64,000 nt of DNA from NCBI RefSeq assembly GCF_029504395.1, contig NZ_JAQFIF010000009.1:62001-126000 (forward strand), in the 5' to 3' direction. The notes under the pieces are model-generated. The model was not told the origin of the DNA. It worked only from the letters and a program-made list of their open reading frames with translations, and did no database searches. The translations under genes and the position numbers were made by a program. Numbering within the stretch: position 1 is the stretch's first letter; every line of letters starts with the position of its first letter. Origin of the DNA: Arthrobacter sp. ES3-54. Lineage in GTDB: Bacteria > Actinomycetota > Actinomycetes > Actinomycetales > Micrococcaceae. Positions 16,059 through 26,752 of the stretch are shown here, in pieces.

Positions 16059-17861
16059 GTGGCGAAGAACTCCGGCAAGGCAAGCAAGGCGCAAGCCCCA
16101 AACGCCACCCGGCGGCTCCGCTGGGGACTAGGCATCATGCTGGCGCTCCTGCTGGTGGTCGGCGGCAAGCTGTTCATGGTCCAGGGCTTGGACATCGGGG
16201 GCATGGCCGAGGCCGCCCTCAATAACCGGCTCACGCCCATCGTGCTGCCCGCAGAGCGCGGCAGTATTCTCGATTCCTCCGGCACCGTCCTGGCCAGCAG
16301 CGTCATCCGCTACAACATCGTGGTGGACCAGACCGTCAACACCAAGACCGAATCCTTCCGCCGGCTCGAAACCATCAAGGGCAAAGACGAACTCGTCAAA
16401 GTCACCCGGGACCAGGGCATCTCCGAACTGGCCGGCGTGCTCGGCATGGACCGCGACGCCCTGCGCGATGCCCTGACCGGAACCCAGCGCTACTACATCG
16501 TGGCCAAGGACTTGAAACCGGACGTCGAGGACCAGGTCTCCAAGCTGTCGATTCCGGGCATTGTCACTGTAGGCACCAGCAAGCGGGTATATCCCAACGG
16601 CTCCGTGGCCGGTGGGATCGTCGGGTTCCTCAAGGACGGCGCCACGGGGCAGGCAGGGCTCGAACAGACCCAGGACGAGATCCTCAAAGGAACCCCCGGC
16701 AAGCGCGTGTTCGAAATCGGCGCCGACGGACTGCGGATCCCCGTGGGAGTGGACGAGTTGACGCCGGCGATCAACGGCAAGGACATCAAGCTCACCCTGA
16801 ATTCGGACCTGCAGTACTTTTCCCAGCAGGCGATCCAAAGTCAGAAGGACAAGCTCAGCGCCGAGTGGGGTGTGATCGTGGTTTCCGACGTCAAGACCGG
16901 CAACATCATCGCCATGGCCGATACCGACTCCCCGGATCCCAACGACCCCGGCAAAGTTGCCGCCGAGGACCGCGGAGTCCGGGCCGTCACCGCCTCCTAT
17001 GAGCCCGGCTCGGTGGAGAAGATGATTACGGCCGCCGCCGCGATCCAGGAGGGCAAATCCAGCCCGCTGGACACCTTCACCGTTCCGCCGACGTACACGG
17101 TGGACGGACAGACCTTCAGCGACGCGTTCGAACACGGCACCGAGCACCGGACGCTGGCCGGAATCGTGGGCTATTCCATGAACACCGGCACGGTCATGGT
17201 GGGCCAGCGCCTGAGCAAGGACCAGCGCCATGACTGGCTGCAGAAGTTCGGGATCGGCCAGGCCCCCGACATTGGGCTCCCGGCCGAATCAAAGGGCATC
17301 CTGACCCCGGCCGACCAGTGGGATGGCCGCCAGCAGTACACCGTCCTCTTTGGCCAGGGCGTCGCCCAATCCACTCTCCAGACCGTCCGGGCTTACCAGA
17401 GCATCGCCAACGACGGCGTGATGCTCCAGCCCCGGCTGATCGACAGCTACATCAACCCGGACGGAACCGAGGACAAAGTCCCGGCCAAGACGCCGCAGCA
17501 GATCGTTTCCAAGGAGACCGCCAAGCAGGTGCGCGACATCCTGGAGAGCGCGGTGACCGAGGGCGAGATCAAGGAGGCCGCAATCGACGGGTACCGCGTG
17601 GGCGCGAAGACTGGCACCTCCGAATCGCCGTGCGACGACGGCAAATCCGGCTTCTGCGGCTACACCGCTTCGATCATCGGAATGGCGCCCATGGACAATC
17701 CGCGGTTTATTGTTGAGGTGGTCCTGCAACGGCCCAAAGGGTCTATCTTCGGAATCACCAACGGACCCGTGTTCCGTTCGGTGATGAGCCAGACGCTGCG
17801 CACATTCAACGTCCAGCCCTCCACCGGTGAACCCGTGCGGCTGCCGCAGTACGCCAGGTAG
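16059..17861 (+). CDS. ftsI: Septal peptidoglycan transpeptidase FtsI (PBP3)
   Basis: 600 residues. Short cytoplasmic tail, signal anchor (about 22-42), pedestal domain starting at AERGSILDSSGTVLA, and transpeptidase domain with all three penicillin-binding motifs: EPGSVEK (Ser318, Lys321), SMN (373-375) and KTG (517-519). It crosslinks septal peptidoglycan with FtsW as polymerase partner. No PASTA domain is present. GTG 16059 lies 41 bases after the FtsL-like gene. A five-copy minisatellite follows the stop. Confidence 0.95.
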   Translation: MAKNSGKASKAQAPNATRRLRWGLGIMLALLLVVGGKLFMVQGLDIGGMAEAALNNRLTPIVLPAERGSILDSSGTVLASSVIRYNIVVDQTVNTKTESFRRLETIKGKDELVKVTRDQGISELAGVLGMDRDALRDALTGTQRYYIVAKDLKPDVEDQVSKLSIPGIVTVGTSKRVYPNGSVAGGIVGFLKDGATGQAGLEQTQDEILKGTPGKRVFEIGADGLRIPVGVDELTPAINGKDIKLTLNSDLQYFSQQAIQSQKDKLSAEWGVIVVSDVKTGNIIAMADTDSPDPNDPGKVAAEDRGVRAVTASYEPGSVEKMITAAAAIQEGKSSPLDTFTVPPTYTVDGQTFSDAFEHGTEHRTLAGIVGYSMNTGTVMVGQRLSKDQRHDWLQKFGIGQAPDIGLPAESKGILTPADQWDGRQQYTVLFGQGVAQSTLQTVRAYQSIANDGVMLQPRLIDSYINPDGTEDKVPAKTPQQIVSKETAKQVRDILESAVTEGEIKEAAIDGYRVGAKTGTSESPCDDGKSGFCGYTASIIGMAPMDNPRFIVEVVLQRPKGSIFGITNGPVFRSVMSQTLRTFNVQPSTGEPVRLPQYAR

Positions 17862-17939
17862 CGCCTGTTCCGTCTGGCACCCGGAAGTTATCAGCGGGCG
17901 CCACTGCCCAGTGCCTGCGCGCCGGAGCATGTCCGTGCC

Positions 17940-18017
17940 AGTGCCAGATCCATTTAGTGCCAGATTCATCAGTGCCCGATTCATGCAGTGCCCGATTCAC
18001 TTAGCGCCCGATCCACT
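17940..18017 (+). repeat. Minisatellite, five copies of a 15-16 bp unit, between ftsI and murE
   Basis: Tandem copies of AGTGCCMGATYCAYTT start at 17940, 17956, 17971, 17987 and 18003, with unit length alternating 15 and 16 bases; a sixth partial copy (AGCACC) follows. The array fills most of the ftsI-murE gap and ends about 20 bases before the murE start. Period changes of 15-16 bp argue against coding, though the frame stays open through part of it. Confidence 0.85.
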
Positions 18018-18038
18018 AGCACCACAACGGAGATCCAC

Positions 18039-19718
18039 TTGTCAGAGCTCACCGACCCCGATGCTTCCGCGCCGTCCGGCCATGACTCCACCCCGGGCTT
18101 CCGGCCCACTGCGGTTGCCGCAGTGCCGCTGGCAGCCATCGGTGCGGCGATCGGCGTCGCCGTTCCCGGGACATCCGGCTCCGTCCCGGTCACCGGGATC
18201 TCCCTGAACTCCCGCTCAGTCCGCCCGGGGGACCTCTACGTGGCCCTGCCGGGCGCCACACGGCACGGGGCCGACTTCGTGTCCCAGGCCGTCGACGCCG
18301 GCGCCGTGGCTGTCCTGACCGACGACGCCGGAGCACGGCTGCTGGCCCTGGCCAATGACATCCCCGTCCCGGTGCTGCTGGCCGACGAGCCGCGCAGCGT
18401 GGTGGGCAGGCTGTCCGCACTCATTTACCAGAGCCGGCCCGACGGCGCCGGGGCACCGGCCCTCTTCGGCGTGACAGGCACCAACGGCAAGACCACCACC
18501 ACCTACTTCATCAATGCCCTCCTTCGGGCGCTGGGCAAACGGACCGGGCTGATCGGGACGATTGAGATCCTGGCCGGCGGCGAGCCGATCCCGAGCCTGC
18601 TGACCACCCCCGAATCCACGGATGTGCACGCGCTGCTGGCGCTCATGCGCGAACGCGGGCTCGATGCCGCCTCCATGGAGGTTTCCTCGCACGCCGTGTC
18701 CTTCCACCGCGTGGACGCCGTGGTGTTCGACGTGGCCGGGTTCACCAACCTCACCCAGGACCATTTGGACCTGCACGGGACCATGGAGGAATACTTCCAG
18801 ACCAAAGCCCGGCTGTTCACGCCGGAACGCGCCCGCGCCGCTGTGGTGACAGTTGACGATGCCTGGGGCCGGAAGCTCGCGGACACCGCCGACATCCCGG
18901 TGACAACCCTCGCCACGGCCACGGCCACGGCGACCGGCACGGGGGAGGCTGAGGCGGCCTCGACAGGAGACGGGACAGCGGACTGGACGGTGGCCCGCAT
19001 CGCTCCGCGGGGCCTTGGCTCCGACTTCGTACTCCGGCACCGCGACGGCGTCGAGCTGCGCGTCCACACCGGCATGCCGGGAAGCTTCAACGTCGCCAAC
19101 GCCGCGCTGGCCACGGTGATGGTGCTCGCCGGCGGGCATGAGCCTGCCGCTGTGCAGGCCGCCCTCGACGCCGCGGACCCCTTCACCGTCGCCGTGCCCG
19201 GCCGGATGCAGCTCGTGTCTACGGCCCCGGCGGCCGTAGTGGATTTCGCGCACAACCCCGACGCCCTGGAACGTGCCCTCGAGGCGGTCCGGTCCACGGA
19301 ACCCGGATCCAAGGTGATCATCGTTTTCGGCGCCACCGGACAGCGCGACCAGAGCAAGCGCCCCGCCATGGGTGCCATCGCGGCCCGGCTGGCGGACACC
19401 GTCATTGTCAGCGACGACGATCCCCACGACGAGGACGCGGCAGCCATCCGCGCGGACGTCCTCGCCGGCGCCCTGGCGGCCAAGGACGACGAAGGCCTGG
19501 ACTGCACGATCCTGGAGGTTTTCCCGCGCGACGCCGCCATCGTGAAGGCCGTGGAGCTCGCCGGAGCAGGGGACACCATCCTCGTGGCCGGGCGCGGGCA
19601 CGAGGTGTGGCAGGAAGTCAAGGGAGTGAACCTGGCACTGGATGACCGGGTGGAGCTCCGGAACGCCTTGACAGCACGGGGATTCACCGTTCTCGAAGAC
19701 CACCGGATAGAGTCCTAA
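18039..19718 (+). CDS. murE: UDP-MurNAc-tripeptide synthetase
   Basis: 559 residues from TTG 18039, preceded by CGGAGA (18028-18033) five bases upstream. An in-frame GTG at 17988 lies inside the repeat array and would add 17 residues without a ribosome site. Mur ligase: N-terminal domain with SLNSRSVRPGDLYVALPG, ATP loop [14 protein letters not shown], and C-terminal domain with VVDFAHNPDALER. It adds the third amino acid to UDP-MurNAc-L-Ala-D-Glu. The residue-selecting motif reads DDPHDED where meso-diaminopimelate enzymes have DNPR, which fits L-lysine as substrate, as expected for Arthrobacter-type peptidoglycan. Confidence 0.92.
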   Translation: MSELTDPDASAPSGHDSTPGFRPTAVAAVPLAAIGAAIGVAVPGTSGSVPVTGISLNSRSVRPGDLYVALPGATRHGADFVSQAVDAGAVAVLTDDAGARLLALANDIPVPVLLADEPRSVVGRLSALIYQSRPDGAGAPALFGVTGTNGKTTTTYFINALLRALGKRTGLIGTIEILAGGEPIPSLLTTPESTDVHALLALMRERGLDAASMEVSSHAVSFHRVDAVVFDVAGFTNLTQDHLDLHGTMEEYFQTKARLFTPERARAAVVTVDDAWGRKLADTADIPVTTLATATATATGTGEAEAASTGDGTADWTVARIAPRGLGSDFVLRHRDGVELRVHTGMPGSFNVANAALATVMVLAGGHEPAAVQAALDAADPFTVAVPGRMQLVSTAPAAVVDFAHNPDALERALEAVRSTEPGSKVIIVFGATGQRDQSKRPAMGAIAARLADTVIVSDDDPHDEDAAAIRADVLAGALAAKDDEGLDCTILEVFPRDAAIVKAVELAGAGDTILVAGRGHEVWQEVKGVNLALDDRVELRNALTARGFTVLEDHRIES

Positions 19719-19724
19719 ACCGAG

Positions 19725-21320
19725 ATGATTGCACTTACAGCGGCGGAAATCGCCGACATAACCAACGGCCGGCTCGCCGCGGAACCGGGAATTACCCCCG
19801 CATCCGTGGTGACCGACTCCCGCGAGGCCACGGCGGGTTCCCTCTATGTGGCCAAACCGGGGGAGAACGCCGACGGGCACGACTTCGTGGGCGCCGCCTT
19901 CGACCGCGGTGCCGTCCTGGCACTCGTCGAGCGCGACATCGCCGACGCCGCCGGAACGAACTATCCCGCCGTCGTCGTTGAGGACGCTGTCCTCGCCATG
20001 GGCGCGCTGGCCGCCGAATCGGTCCGCCGGATCCGCGCCAGCCGCGCGGCTGCCGGCGCCGCGTTCACCGTGATCGGCATCACCGGTTCCGCCGGCAAGA
20101 CCACTACGAAGGACCTGCTCGCCGGGATCTTCGCGGCCGCCGGCGCCGAAGGCGCCACCGTTGCGCCGCAGGGGTCCTACAACGGCGAGATCGGCGTCCC
20201 GCTCACGGTCTTCAAAGCCGACTTCGACACCCGCTACCTCGTCATCGAGATGGGCGCCACGGGCATCGGCCACATCCGATACCTCGCGGACATGGTCCGG
20301 CCGGAGATCGGCGTCGTGCTCGGCGTCGGCTCCGCCCATGCCGGCGAATTCGGCGGCGTCGAGAACATCGCGGTCGCCAAGGGCGAACTCGTGGAAGCGC
20401 TCCCGGCCAACGGCACCGCTGTGCTGAACCTGGACGACTCCCGCGTCGCCGCGATGGCCGCCCGGACCAGGGCCCGCGTGCTCGGCTATACCTCCCGCGC
20501 GGCCGGCATAGGCCAGGACAACAGCGTCCAGGCGGACGCGGCCCAAGCCAATGTGGTGAGGGCCGAGGGTGTGGAACTGAACGCCGAAGGCCATCCCGAA
20601 TTTGAGCTCTACCTGCCCGGCGACGGGGCCCCTCACGGGGCAACCCCGCAAGGATCAACCCGGCACGGATCCACCCGGTACCACGTTGCCGCCAAGCTGA
20701 TCGGTGCCCATCACATGGCCAACCTCCTCGCGGCTGCTGCTGCGGCGCACGCGGCCGGCATCCCCGGCGAGCAGATCGCGGCGTCGCTCAGCGCGCAGGC
20801 TGCCGCCAGCCGCTGGCGCATGGAACGCACCGAGCGTCCCGACGGCGTGACCGTCATCAACGATGCCTACAACGCCAACCCGGAGTCCATGCGGGCGGCA
20901 CTGCGGACGCTGGCCGAGTTGGGCCAGGGCCGGCGCACCTGGGCGGTCCTGGGCGCCATGCTGGAACTTGGCCCGGATTCGATCCGTGAGCACATCGCAG
21001 TCGGCACCCAGGTGGTGCGGCTCAACATCTCCCGGCTCGTCGTGGTGGGCCGGGAGGCCCGGTCGCTGTATGTCTCGGCCGTCAACGAGGGCTCCTGGGG
21101 CGACGAATGCGTTTTCGCCGAGACTGCGGACGAGGCCTATGAGCTGCTTCAAGCTGAGCTCCAGCCCGGCGACCTGGTCCTGTTCAAGTCTTCGAACGGC
21201 ATCGGGCTGCGCCACTTGGGGGATCGGATAGCATTACCCCCACATGCCACCAAAGACTCTCCCGAGCGATCTGCTGAGGGAACTGCCGCAACCGCCACTG
21301 AAGGGAGTGCACAGCTGTGA
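19725..21320 (+). CDS. murF: UDP-MurNAc-tripeptide--D-alanyl-D-alanine ligase
   Basis: 531 residues. Three-domain Mur ligase: [20 protein letters not shown] in the UDP-binding domain, ATP loop [15 protein letters not shown], the [10 protein letters not shown] metal/carbamate region, and [17 protein letters not shown], a MurF signature. It attaches D-Ala-D-Ala to complete the pentapeptide in the cytoplasm. A Thr/Ser/His/Gly-rich insertion (about residues 300-320, seen as [16 protein letters not shown]) is an oddity. ATG 19725 is 6 bases after murE; the stop overlaps mraY by 4 (GTGA). Confidence 0.95.
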   Translation: MIALTAAEIADITNGRLAAEPGITPASVVTDSREATAGSLYVAKPGENADGHDFVGAAFDRGAVLALVERDIADAAGTNYPAVVVEDAVLAMGALAAESVRRIRASRAAAGAAFTVIGITGSAGKTTTKDLLAGIFAAAGAEGATVAPQGSYNGEIGVPLTVFKADFDTRYLVIEMGATGIGHIRYLADMVRPEIGVVLGVGSAHAGEFGGVENIAVAKGELVEALPANGTAVLNLDDSRVAAMAARTRARVLGYTSRAAGIGQDNSVQADAAQANVVRAEGVELNAEGHPEFELYLPGDGAPHGATPQGSTRHGSTRYHVAAKLIGAHHMANLLAAAAAAHAAGIPGEQIAASLSAQAAASRWRMERTERPDGVTVINDAYNANPESMRAALRTLAELGQGRRTWAVLGAMLELGPDSIREHIAVGTQVVRLNISRLVVVGREARSLYVSAVNEGSWGDECVFAETADEAYELLQAELQPGDLVLFKSSNGIGLRHLGDRIALPPHATKDSPERSAEGTAATATEGSAQL

Positions 21321-22426
21321 TTGCACTGCTGATGGGCGCCGGAATGGCGCTGTTCCTCGCGTTTGTGGGCACCCCGCTGTTCATCCGGTTCCTGGTCCGC
21401 AAGGGCTACGGACAGTTCATTAGGGATGACGGACCCACGTCCCACCACACCAAGCGCGGTACGCCCACAATGGGTGGCGCCGTGGTGGTCCTGGCGGTGC
21501 TGGTCAGCTACGGGCTCACGCACCTGTTCATGTGGATGATGAACCCGCACTCCCCGGGACCAAGCGCTTCCGGGCTGCTCCTGCTGTTCCTCATGGTGGG
21601 CATGGGGCTGGTCGGTTTCCTGGACGACTTCATTAAGATCTCCAAGCAGCGCAGCCTGGGTCTGGATACCAAGGCCAAGCTGATCCTCCAGGGCGCCGTT
21701 GGCATCGTTTTCGCCGTGCTGGCGCTGAACTTCCCCAACGCTGCCGGCGAGACACCGGCTTCCACCCAGATCTCACTGGTGCGCGATATTCCGTGGCTTA
21801 ACCTGGCCTTCGCCGGAACCGTGCTCGGCGCGATCCTGTTTGTGCTGTGGTCCAACCTGATCGTCACGGCTGCGACCAACGGCGTGAACCTCACCGACGG
21901 CCTTGACGGCCTCGCGGCCGGCGCTTCGGTCATGGTGTTCGGGGCGTACACGCTTATGGGCATCTGGCAGAGCAACCAGGCGTGCGGGTCCCCGCGGCAG
22001 GCCGGCGGTGGCTGCTACTCGGTCCGCGACCCCCTGGACCTGGCCCTGTTGGCTGCCATCCTGAGCGCGGCGATGGTCGGGTTCCTGTGGTGGAACACCT
22101 CGCCCGCGAAGATCTTTATGGGCGACACCGGTTCCTTGGCCATCGGCGGCGCCGTCGCAGCTTTCGCCATTCTGTCCCGCACTGAGCTGCTGCTGGCCTT
22201 CATCGGCGGACTCTTCGTCCTCATCACGCTCTCGGTGATCATCCAGGTGGGCTACTTCAAAATCACCAAGGGAAAACGGTTCTTCAAGATGGCACCGCTG
22301 CAGCACCACTTTGAACTCAAAGGCTGGGCCGAAGTGACGGTGGTGGTCCGGTTCTGGATCCTGTCCGGACTGTTTGTCGCCGCCGGCCTCGGCATCTTCT
22401 ACGCCGAATGGGTGGTGCTGCTGTGA
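21317..22426 (+). CDS. mraY: Phospho-N-acetylmuramoyl-pentapeptide-transferase
   Basis: 369 residues, polytopic (about ten helices). It transfers phospho-MurNAc-pentapeptide to undecaprenyl phosphate, making lipid I on the inner membrane face. Signatures: [14 protein letters not shown] in the first loop, the Asp-rich [23 protein letters not shown], and [14 protein letters not shown]. The final loop carries [13 protein letters not shown] (His triad region). GTG start overlaps the murF stop and the stop overlaps the murD GTG, so translation of the three is coupled. Confidence 0.96.
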   Translation: MIALLMGAGMALFLAFVGTPLFIRFLVRKGYGQFIRDDGPTSHHTKRGTPTMGGAVVVLAVLVSYGLTHLFMWMMNPHSPGPSASGLLLLFLMVGMGLVGFLDDFIKISKQRSLGLDTKAKLILQGAVGIVFAVLALNFPNAAGETPASTQISLVRDIPWLNLAFAGTVLGAILFVLWSNLIVTAATNGVNLTDGLDGLAAGASVMVFGAYTLMGIWQSNQACGSPRQAGGGCYSVRDPLDLALLAAILSAAMVGFLWWNTSPAKIFMGDTGSLAIGGAVAAFAILSRTELLLAFIGGLFVLITLSVIIQVGYFKITKGKRFFKMAPLQHHFELKGWAEVTVVVRFWILSGLFVAAGLGIFYAEWVVLL

Positions 22427-24009
22427 CCGGACCGATCCCCGCCCCGCTCACCACCTCACCCCGGCTGCAGGGACTCACCACCTGGGACTCCGACTGGTCC
22501 GGCCTGCGCGTCGTGGTCACCGGCATCGGCGTCTCGGGCTTCGCCGCCGCCGATACCCTGATTGAACTCGGTGCCCGGGTGGTGGTGGTAGACGCCGCCA
22601 CCAGCGCCAAAGCGCTGGCCCAGGCCGACACGCTCCGGATCGTCGGCGCCGCGGACGTCCTGCTGGGCGAAGAAGCAGTGGAATCCGTTCCGAAGATCGA
22701 CGGGCACGAGCCTGATCTGGTGGTAACGTCCCCAGGCTGGCGCCCGGACCAGGCCTTGCTCGCCGCTGCGGCGCGGGCACACATTCCGGTGTGGGGCGAC
22801 GTCGAACTCGCGTGGCGGCTCCGCGAACGCAAGGGCCGCAAGACCGCCGACTGGCTGACCATTACGGGCACCAACGGCAAGACCACCACGGTCGGCCTGA
22901 CCGAGTCCATGCTCCAGGCCGCCGGGCTCAAGGCGATCGCCGTCGGCAACGTCGGGACCCCGATCCTGGACGCGCTGCGCGACCCGGTGGACTACGACGC
23001 TTTCGCGGTGGAGCTCTCCAGTTTCCAGCTGCACTGGAGCCACTCGGTGTCCCCGGTGGCCAGCGTGTGCCTCAACGTCGCCGAAGACCACGTGGACTGG
23101 CATGGTTCCTACGCCTCCTACCTGGCCGACAAGGCCAAGGTCTACGCGAACACGCAGAAGGCCTGCATCTACAACGCCGAGCAGATCGAGACCGAACGCA
23201 TGGTCGAGGACGCGGACGTGGTGGAAGGCTGCCGGGCCGTGGGCTTCACCACACTGACGCCGGCCATCAGCATGCTCGGCGTCGTGGAGGGATTGTTAGT
23301 GGACCGCGCGTTCATCGCCGAACGCAAAGACAGCGCCGCCGAACTCGCGTCCATTGCTGACTTGGGGTCGGCGGCACCGCGCCACATGGTGGCGAACGCG
23401 CTGGCAGCGGCCGCCCTGGTCCGGGCCTACGGCCTGGAGCCGTCCGCGGTCCGCCAGGGCCTGCTGAACTACCTCCCGGGTGACCACAGGATCCAGCCCG
23501 TGGCCCGCCATGAGGGTGTGCTCTGGGTCAACGACTCCAAAGCCACCAACCCGCACGCCGCCGCCGCCGCTTTGTCCGCGTTCCAGAACGTGGTGTGGAT
23601 CGCCGGAGGATTGTCCAAGGGCGTGAACTATGACTCCCTGATCCAGGAACAGGGCAACCGGCTCAAAGCCGTGGTCCTGATCGGCACGGACTCCAGCGAT
23701 CTGCAGGCCGCACTGAAGCGACACGCGCCCGATGTCCCCGTGATCTTGCCGGCCAAGGGCGAGACTGAAGACGTGCAGACTGCCGGAACGGCCAAAGCCG
23801 CCGCAGGCCCTTCGCCGATTTTCAGCGAGACTGTGATGGCCCAGGCCGTTGCCTCGGCGGCGCAGCTGGCCGCCTCCGGGGACACTGTGCTCTTGGCCCC
23901 GGCGGCTGCTTCCATGGACCAGTTCTCTTCCTATGCTCACCGTGGCGATGCCTTCATCGAAGCTGTCCGCGAGCTCGTGGAAGGGCAGGCTCAGACCAGC
24001 GAGGAGTAA
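22423..24009 (+). CDS. murD: UDP-MurNAc-L-alanine--D-glutamate ligase
   Basis: 528 residues from GTG 22423, which overlaps the mraY TGA in a GTGA junction (an upstream in-frame ATG at 22408 would lie inside mraY). N-terminal Rossmann-like domain ([17 protein letters not shown]), ATP loop [14 protein letters not shown], and C-terminal [16 protein letters not shown] and [12 protein letters not shown]. It adds D-glutamate to UDP-MurNAc-L-Ala. It is longer than the usual 440-500 residues because of an insertion near the C-terminus (about 450-480, [15 protein letters not shown]). Confidence 0.95.
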   Translation: MTGPIPAPLTTSPRLQGLTTWDSDWSGLRVVVTGIGVSGFAAADTLIELGARVVVVDAATSAKALAQADTLRIVGAADVLLGEEAVESVPKIDGHEPDLVVTSPGWRPDQALLAAAARAHIPVWGDVELAWRLRERKGRKTADWLTITGTNGKTTTVGLTESMLQAAGLKAIAVGNVGTPILDALRDPVDYDAFAVELSSFQLHWSHSVSPVASVCLNVAEDHVDWHGSYASYLADKAKVYANTQKACIYNAEQIETERMVEDADVVEGCRAVGFTTLTPAISMLGVVEGLLVDRAFIAERKDSAAELASIADLGSAAPRHMVANALAAAALVRAYGLEPSAVRQGLLNYLPGDHRIQPVARHEGVLWVNDSKATNPHAAAAALSAFQNVVWIAGGLSKGVNYDSLIQEQGNRLKAVVLIGTDSSDLQAALKRHAPDVPVILPAKGETEDVQTAGTAKAAAGPSPIFSETVMAQAVASAAQLAASGDTVLLAPAAASMDQFSSYAHRGDAFIEAVRELVEGQAQTSEE

Positions 24010-24011
24010 CA

Positions 24012-25613
24012 ATGGTCAGCACGCCCACACGTACGACGGCGGCACCATCCGCCGGAGGCGGGGCCACCAGTGGCAAGCCCGCCGGCACCAGAACCCCCGG
24101 CAGCAGGACCGTCGGCACCAGGACCGCCGCGGGTGCCGCGCCAACGGCCGGCAGGCCCGCCGTCACACCGGCAGCCCGGGTGCTTGCCTGGAACCGCGGC
24201 TTCTGGTCCGCGCTCGAAGGCACCGGCAAGTCCCGCAACGGGTCCACGTACTACCTGATCCTTGGCTCCACCCTGGCCCTGACGGCGATCGGCATCATGA
24301 TGGTCCTCTCCGCCTCCAGCGTGGAAGCCATCGCGGCGGGGGAGTCGCCGTACTCCGCCGCCCTCAAACAGGGCGGATTCGCCGCGCTTGGTGTTTTCGC
24401 GATGTTTGTCCTCTCACGCGTCAACGTCGTCTGGCTCAGGCGCGTCGCTTGGTGGCTCATGCTCCTGGCCATTGCGCTGCTGGGCCTGGTCCTTCTCGTG
24501 GGACGGAGCGCCCTGGGTAACCAGAACTGGATCGACGTCGGCCCGTTCACCTTCCAGCCCTCCGAAGCCGCGAAGCTTGCCCTCGCGCTCTGGATGGCCA
24601 CGGTGCTTGACCGCAAAGCGAAGCTCCTCCAGGAATGGCGCCACGCGCTCATTCCCGTCGTGTTCCCGGGCGCTGCTGTGGTCCTGGTCCTCATTCTCGC
24701 CGGAAACGACCTCGGCACGGCCATGATTGTGATGATCATCGTGGCCGCCGCACTGTTCTTCGCCGGCGTAAGGCTCTCTTTCTTCGCCATTTCCGGGGCG
24801 TTACTGGCCATTGGCGCGACGGTCCTCGCCGTCACGAGCCCGAACCGGATGTGCCGCATCCTGTCCTGGACGGGCCAGACCTGCGCCGATGGCTCAGACC
24901 TGAACTACCAGTCCACCAACGGCCTGTACGGGCTCGCGTCCGGTGGGTGGTTCGGCGTCGGACTGGGCCAGAGCCGGCAGAAGTACAGCTGGATCCCGGA
25001 AGCGCACAACGACTTCATCTTCGCGATCATCGGCGAGGAACTCGGGCTGGTGGGGACACTCGTCGTCCTGGTCCTTTTCGCCATCCTCGGCACCGCCATC
25101 TACCGCGTCGTCGTCGCACAGCACGATGTTTTCCACCGCGTCCTGGCCGGCGCGATCATGGTCTGGCTGCTGGGCCAGGCCAGCGTCAACATGGCCGTAG
25201 TCACCGGGCTGGCACCGGTGATCGGCGTCCCGTTGCCCTTCATTTCCTACGGCGGCTCGGCCCTGCTGATGTCGCTGTGCGCAATCGGCGTCGTCCTGTC
25301 CTTGGCCCGGGCCCAGATGGACCCGGGCATGCAGCCGAAGAAGATGCTCAGGTTCGGCCCGGCCGCCTTCGCGAATTCCGTGCGGCGCGCCCGCGCTGCC
25401 CGGGCCGTCAGCACTGCAGCCAGCCGGTCCGCCGCCCGTCCCGGCGCCAAGAGCGGCACCAAGCCCGGCGCCAAGGGCGCCGGGAACGGCTCCGGGAACC
25501 CCGCCCGGAACGTGGCCTACAAGTCATCGGCCAAGGTCCCCGCCAGCAAGAACTCTGCAGGCAAAATTCCCACCATCAAGAACTCCGCCTCCAAAAACCG
25601 TACGAAAGCGTAA
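24012..25613 (+). CDS. ftsW: Septal peptidoglycan polymerase FtsW (SEDS family)
   Basis: 533 residues. A 75-residue low-complexity cytoplasmic N-terminus (Thr/Ala/Gly) precedes ten predicted helices. SEDS signatures are visible: [23 protein letters not shown], with the conserved region around the catalytic Asp in loop 4, and [19 protein letters not shown] near the end. It polymerises lipid II at the septum with FtsI. The last 100 residues form a Lys/Ala/Ser/Gly-rich basic tail, possibly a cytoplasmic docking segment. Two bases after murD. Confidence 0.94.
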   Translation: MVSTPTRTTAAPSAGGGATSGKPAGTRTPGSRTVGTRTAAGAAPTAGRPAVTPAARVLAWNRGFWSALEGTGKSRNGSTYYLILGSTLALTAIGIMMVLSASSVEAIAAGESPYSAALKQGGFAALGVFAMFVLSRVNVVWLRRVAWWLMLLAIALLGLVLLVGRSALGNQNWIDVGPFTFQPSEAAKLALALWMATVLDRKAKLLQEWRHALIPVVFPGAAVVLVLILAGNDLGTAMIVMIIVAAALFFAGVRLSFFAISGALLAIGATVLAVTSPNRMCRILSWTGQTCADGSDLNYQSTNGLYGLASGGWFGVGLGQSRQKYSWIPEAHNDFIFAIIGEELGLVGTLVVLVLFAILGTAIYRVVVAQHDVFHRVLAGAIMVWLLGQASVNMAVVTGLAPVIGVPLPFISYGGSALLMSLCAIGVVLSLARAQMDPGMQPKKMLRFGPAAFANSVRRARAARAVSTAASRSAARPGAKSGTKPGAKGAGNGSGNPARNVAYKSSAKVPASKNSAGKIPTIKNSASKNRTKA

Positions 25614-25623
25614 ACAGCCCTTC

Positions 25624-26748
25624 ATGAACACCGAGACGCCCTTGTCCGTGGTCCTTGCCGGCGGCGGAACCGCCGGCCATATCAGCCCGCTGCTGGCCAT
25701 TGCCGGGGCCCTCCGGCAGTCCCGCCCCGGAGTGCAGCTCCTGGCTGTGGGGACCCCCGGCGGGATGGAGGCGCGGCTGGTCCCGGCGGCCGGGCTGGAC
25801 CTCGCCACCATCAGTAAGGTCCCGCTCCCGCGCAAGCCGTCCGCTGACCTGCTCCGGCTTCCGGGCCGGATGGCCGGTGCGGTGAAGCAGGCGGGCTCCA
25901 TCCTGGATGAGGCAGACGCCGACGTCCTCGTGGGAGTCGGCGGCTATGTGTGCACGCCGATGTACGTCGCGGCCCGGCGCCGGAAGATCCCGATTGTGGT
26001 CCACGAGGCCAACACGCGCCCCGGCCTGGCCAACCGTGTCGGCGCACGCCTCGGCGCCCACGTGGCCGTCGCCTTCGCCGCGACCAAACTGGGCCGCGCG
26101 CGGCACGTCGGCATGCCAATGCGCCCCGAAATTTCCGGCCTCGACCGCGCGGCCGCCCGGGCCGGTGCGCGGCAGGCGCTCGGGCTGGACGCGGACAAGC
26201 CGACGCTGATCGTCACGGGCGGCTCCTCCGGCGCCCAGAGCATCAACCGGTCCCTCGCCGCGGCCGTGGGAGCCCTCGCCGACGCCGGCGTGCAGACTCT
26301 GCACATCACCGGACGCGGCAAGTCCGTGCACGACGCCGACGGCAAGCCGCTCGCCGCGCCGGGATACCGGCAGGTGGAATACGTGGACGGCATGGAAACC
26401 GTCTACGCCGCGGCGGACCTGCTGCTGGCCCGTGCCGGAGCTGCCACCGTCTGCGAGGTGGCCGCGGTGGGCGTGCCCGCCGTCTTCGTCCCCCTGCCCA
26501 TTGGCAACGGCGAGCAGGCGCTGAATGCTGCGGGCCTCGTCGCCGCAGGCGGCGCCTTGATCGTCGACGACAAGGCCTTCTCCGTCGACTGGATCCGCGA
26601 GAACATCATTCCCCTGCTGCTGGACCCGGGCAAGCTGGCCCGGATGGCCGCCAGCTCCGAACAGCTCGGCATCCGGAACGCGGACCGGCGCATGGCCGAT
26701 CTCATCCTCGAGGTCGCGTCCTCAAACCAGCACGGCAGGAAGCAGTAG
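25624..26748 (+). CDS. murG: UDP-GlcNAc:lipid I N-acetylglucosaminyltransferase
   Basis: 374 residues. GT-B enzyme forming lipid II at the cytoplasmic membrane face. It has the N-terminal glycine loop [44 protein letters not shown], the second glycine loop [15 protein letters not shown], and the nucleotide-contact segment [20 protein letters not shown]. Normal length. Ten bases after ftsW and four before murC, inside one operon. Confidence 0.96.
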   Translation: MNTETPLSVVLAGGGTAGHISPLLAIAGALRQSRPGVQLLAVGTPGGMEARLVPAAGLDLATISKVPLPRKPSADLLRLPGRMAGAVKQAGSILDEADADVLVGVGGYVCTPMYVAARRRKIPIVVHEANTRPGLANRVGARLGAHVAVAFAATKLGRARHVGMPMRPEISGLDRAAARAGARQALGLDADKPTLIVTGGSSGAQSINRSLAAAVGALADAGVQTLHITGRGKSVHDADGKPLAAPGYRQVEYVDGMETVYAAADLLLARAGAATVCEVAAVGVPAVFVPLPIGNGEQALNAAGLVAAGGALIVDDKAFSVDWIRENIIPLLLDPGKLARMAASSEQLGIRNADRRMADLILEVASSNQHGRKQ

Positions 26749-26752
26749 AGCA

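Noticed and set aside
17940..18017. CRISPR array
   Set aside because: Units are directly adjacent with no spacers and no cas genes are near.
17988..18038. GTG 17988 as murE start
   Set aside because: Lies inside the minisatellite without a ribosome site; TTG 18039 has CGGAGA at good spacing.
18216..20651. 811-residue open frame on the minus strand opposite murE and murF
   Set aside because: Composition (Gly/His/Asp-rich) is that of an antisense frame; both plus-strand genes are certain.
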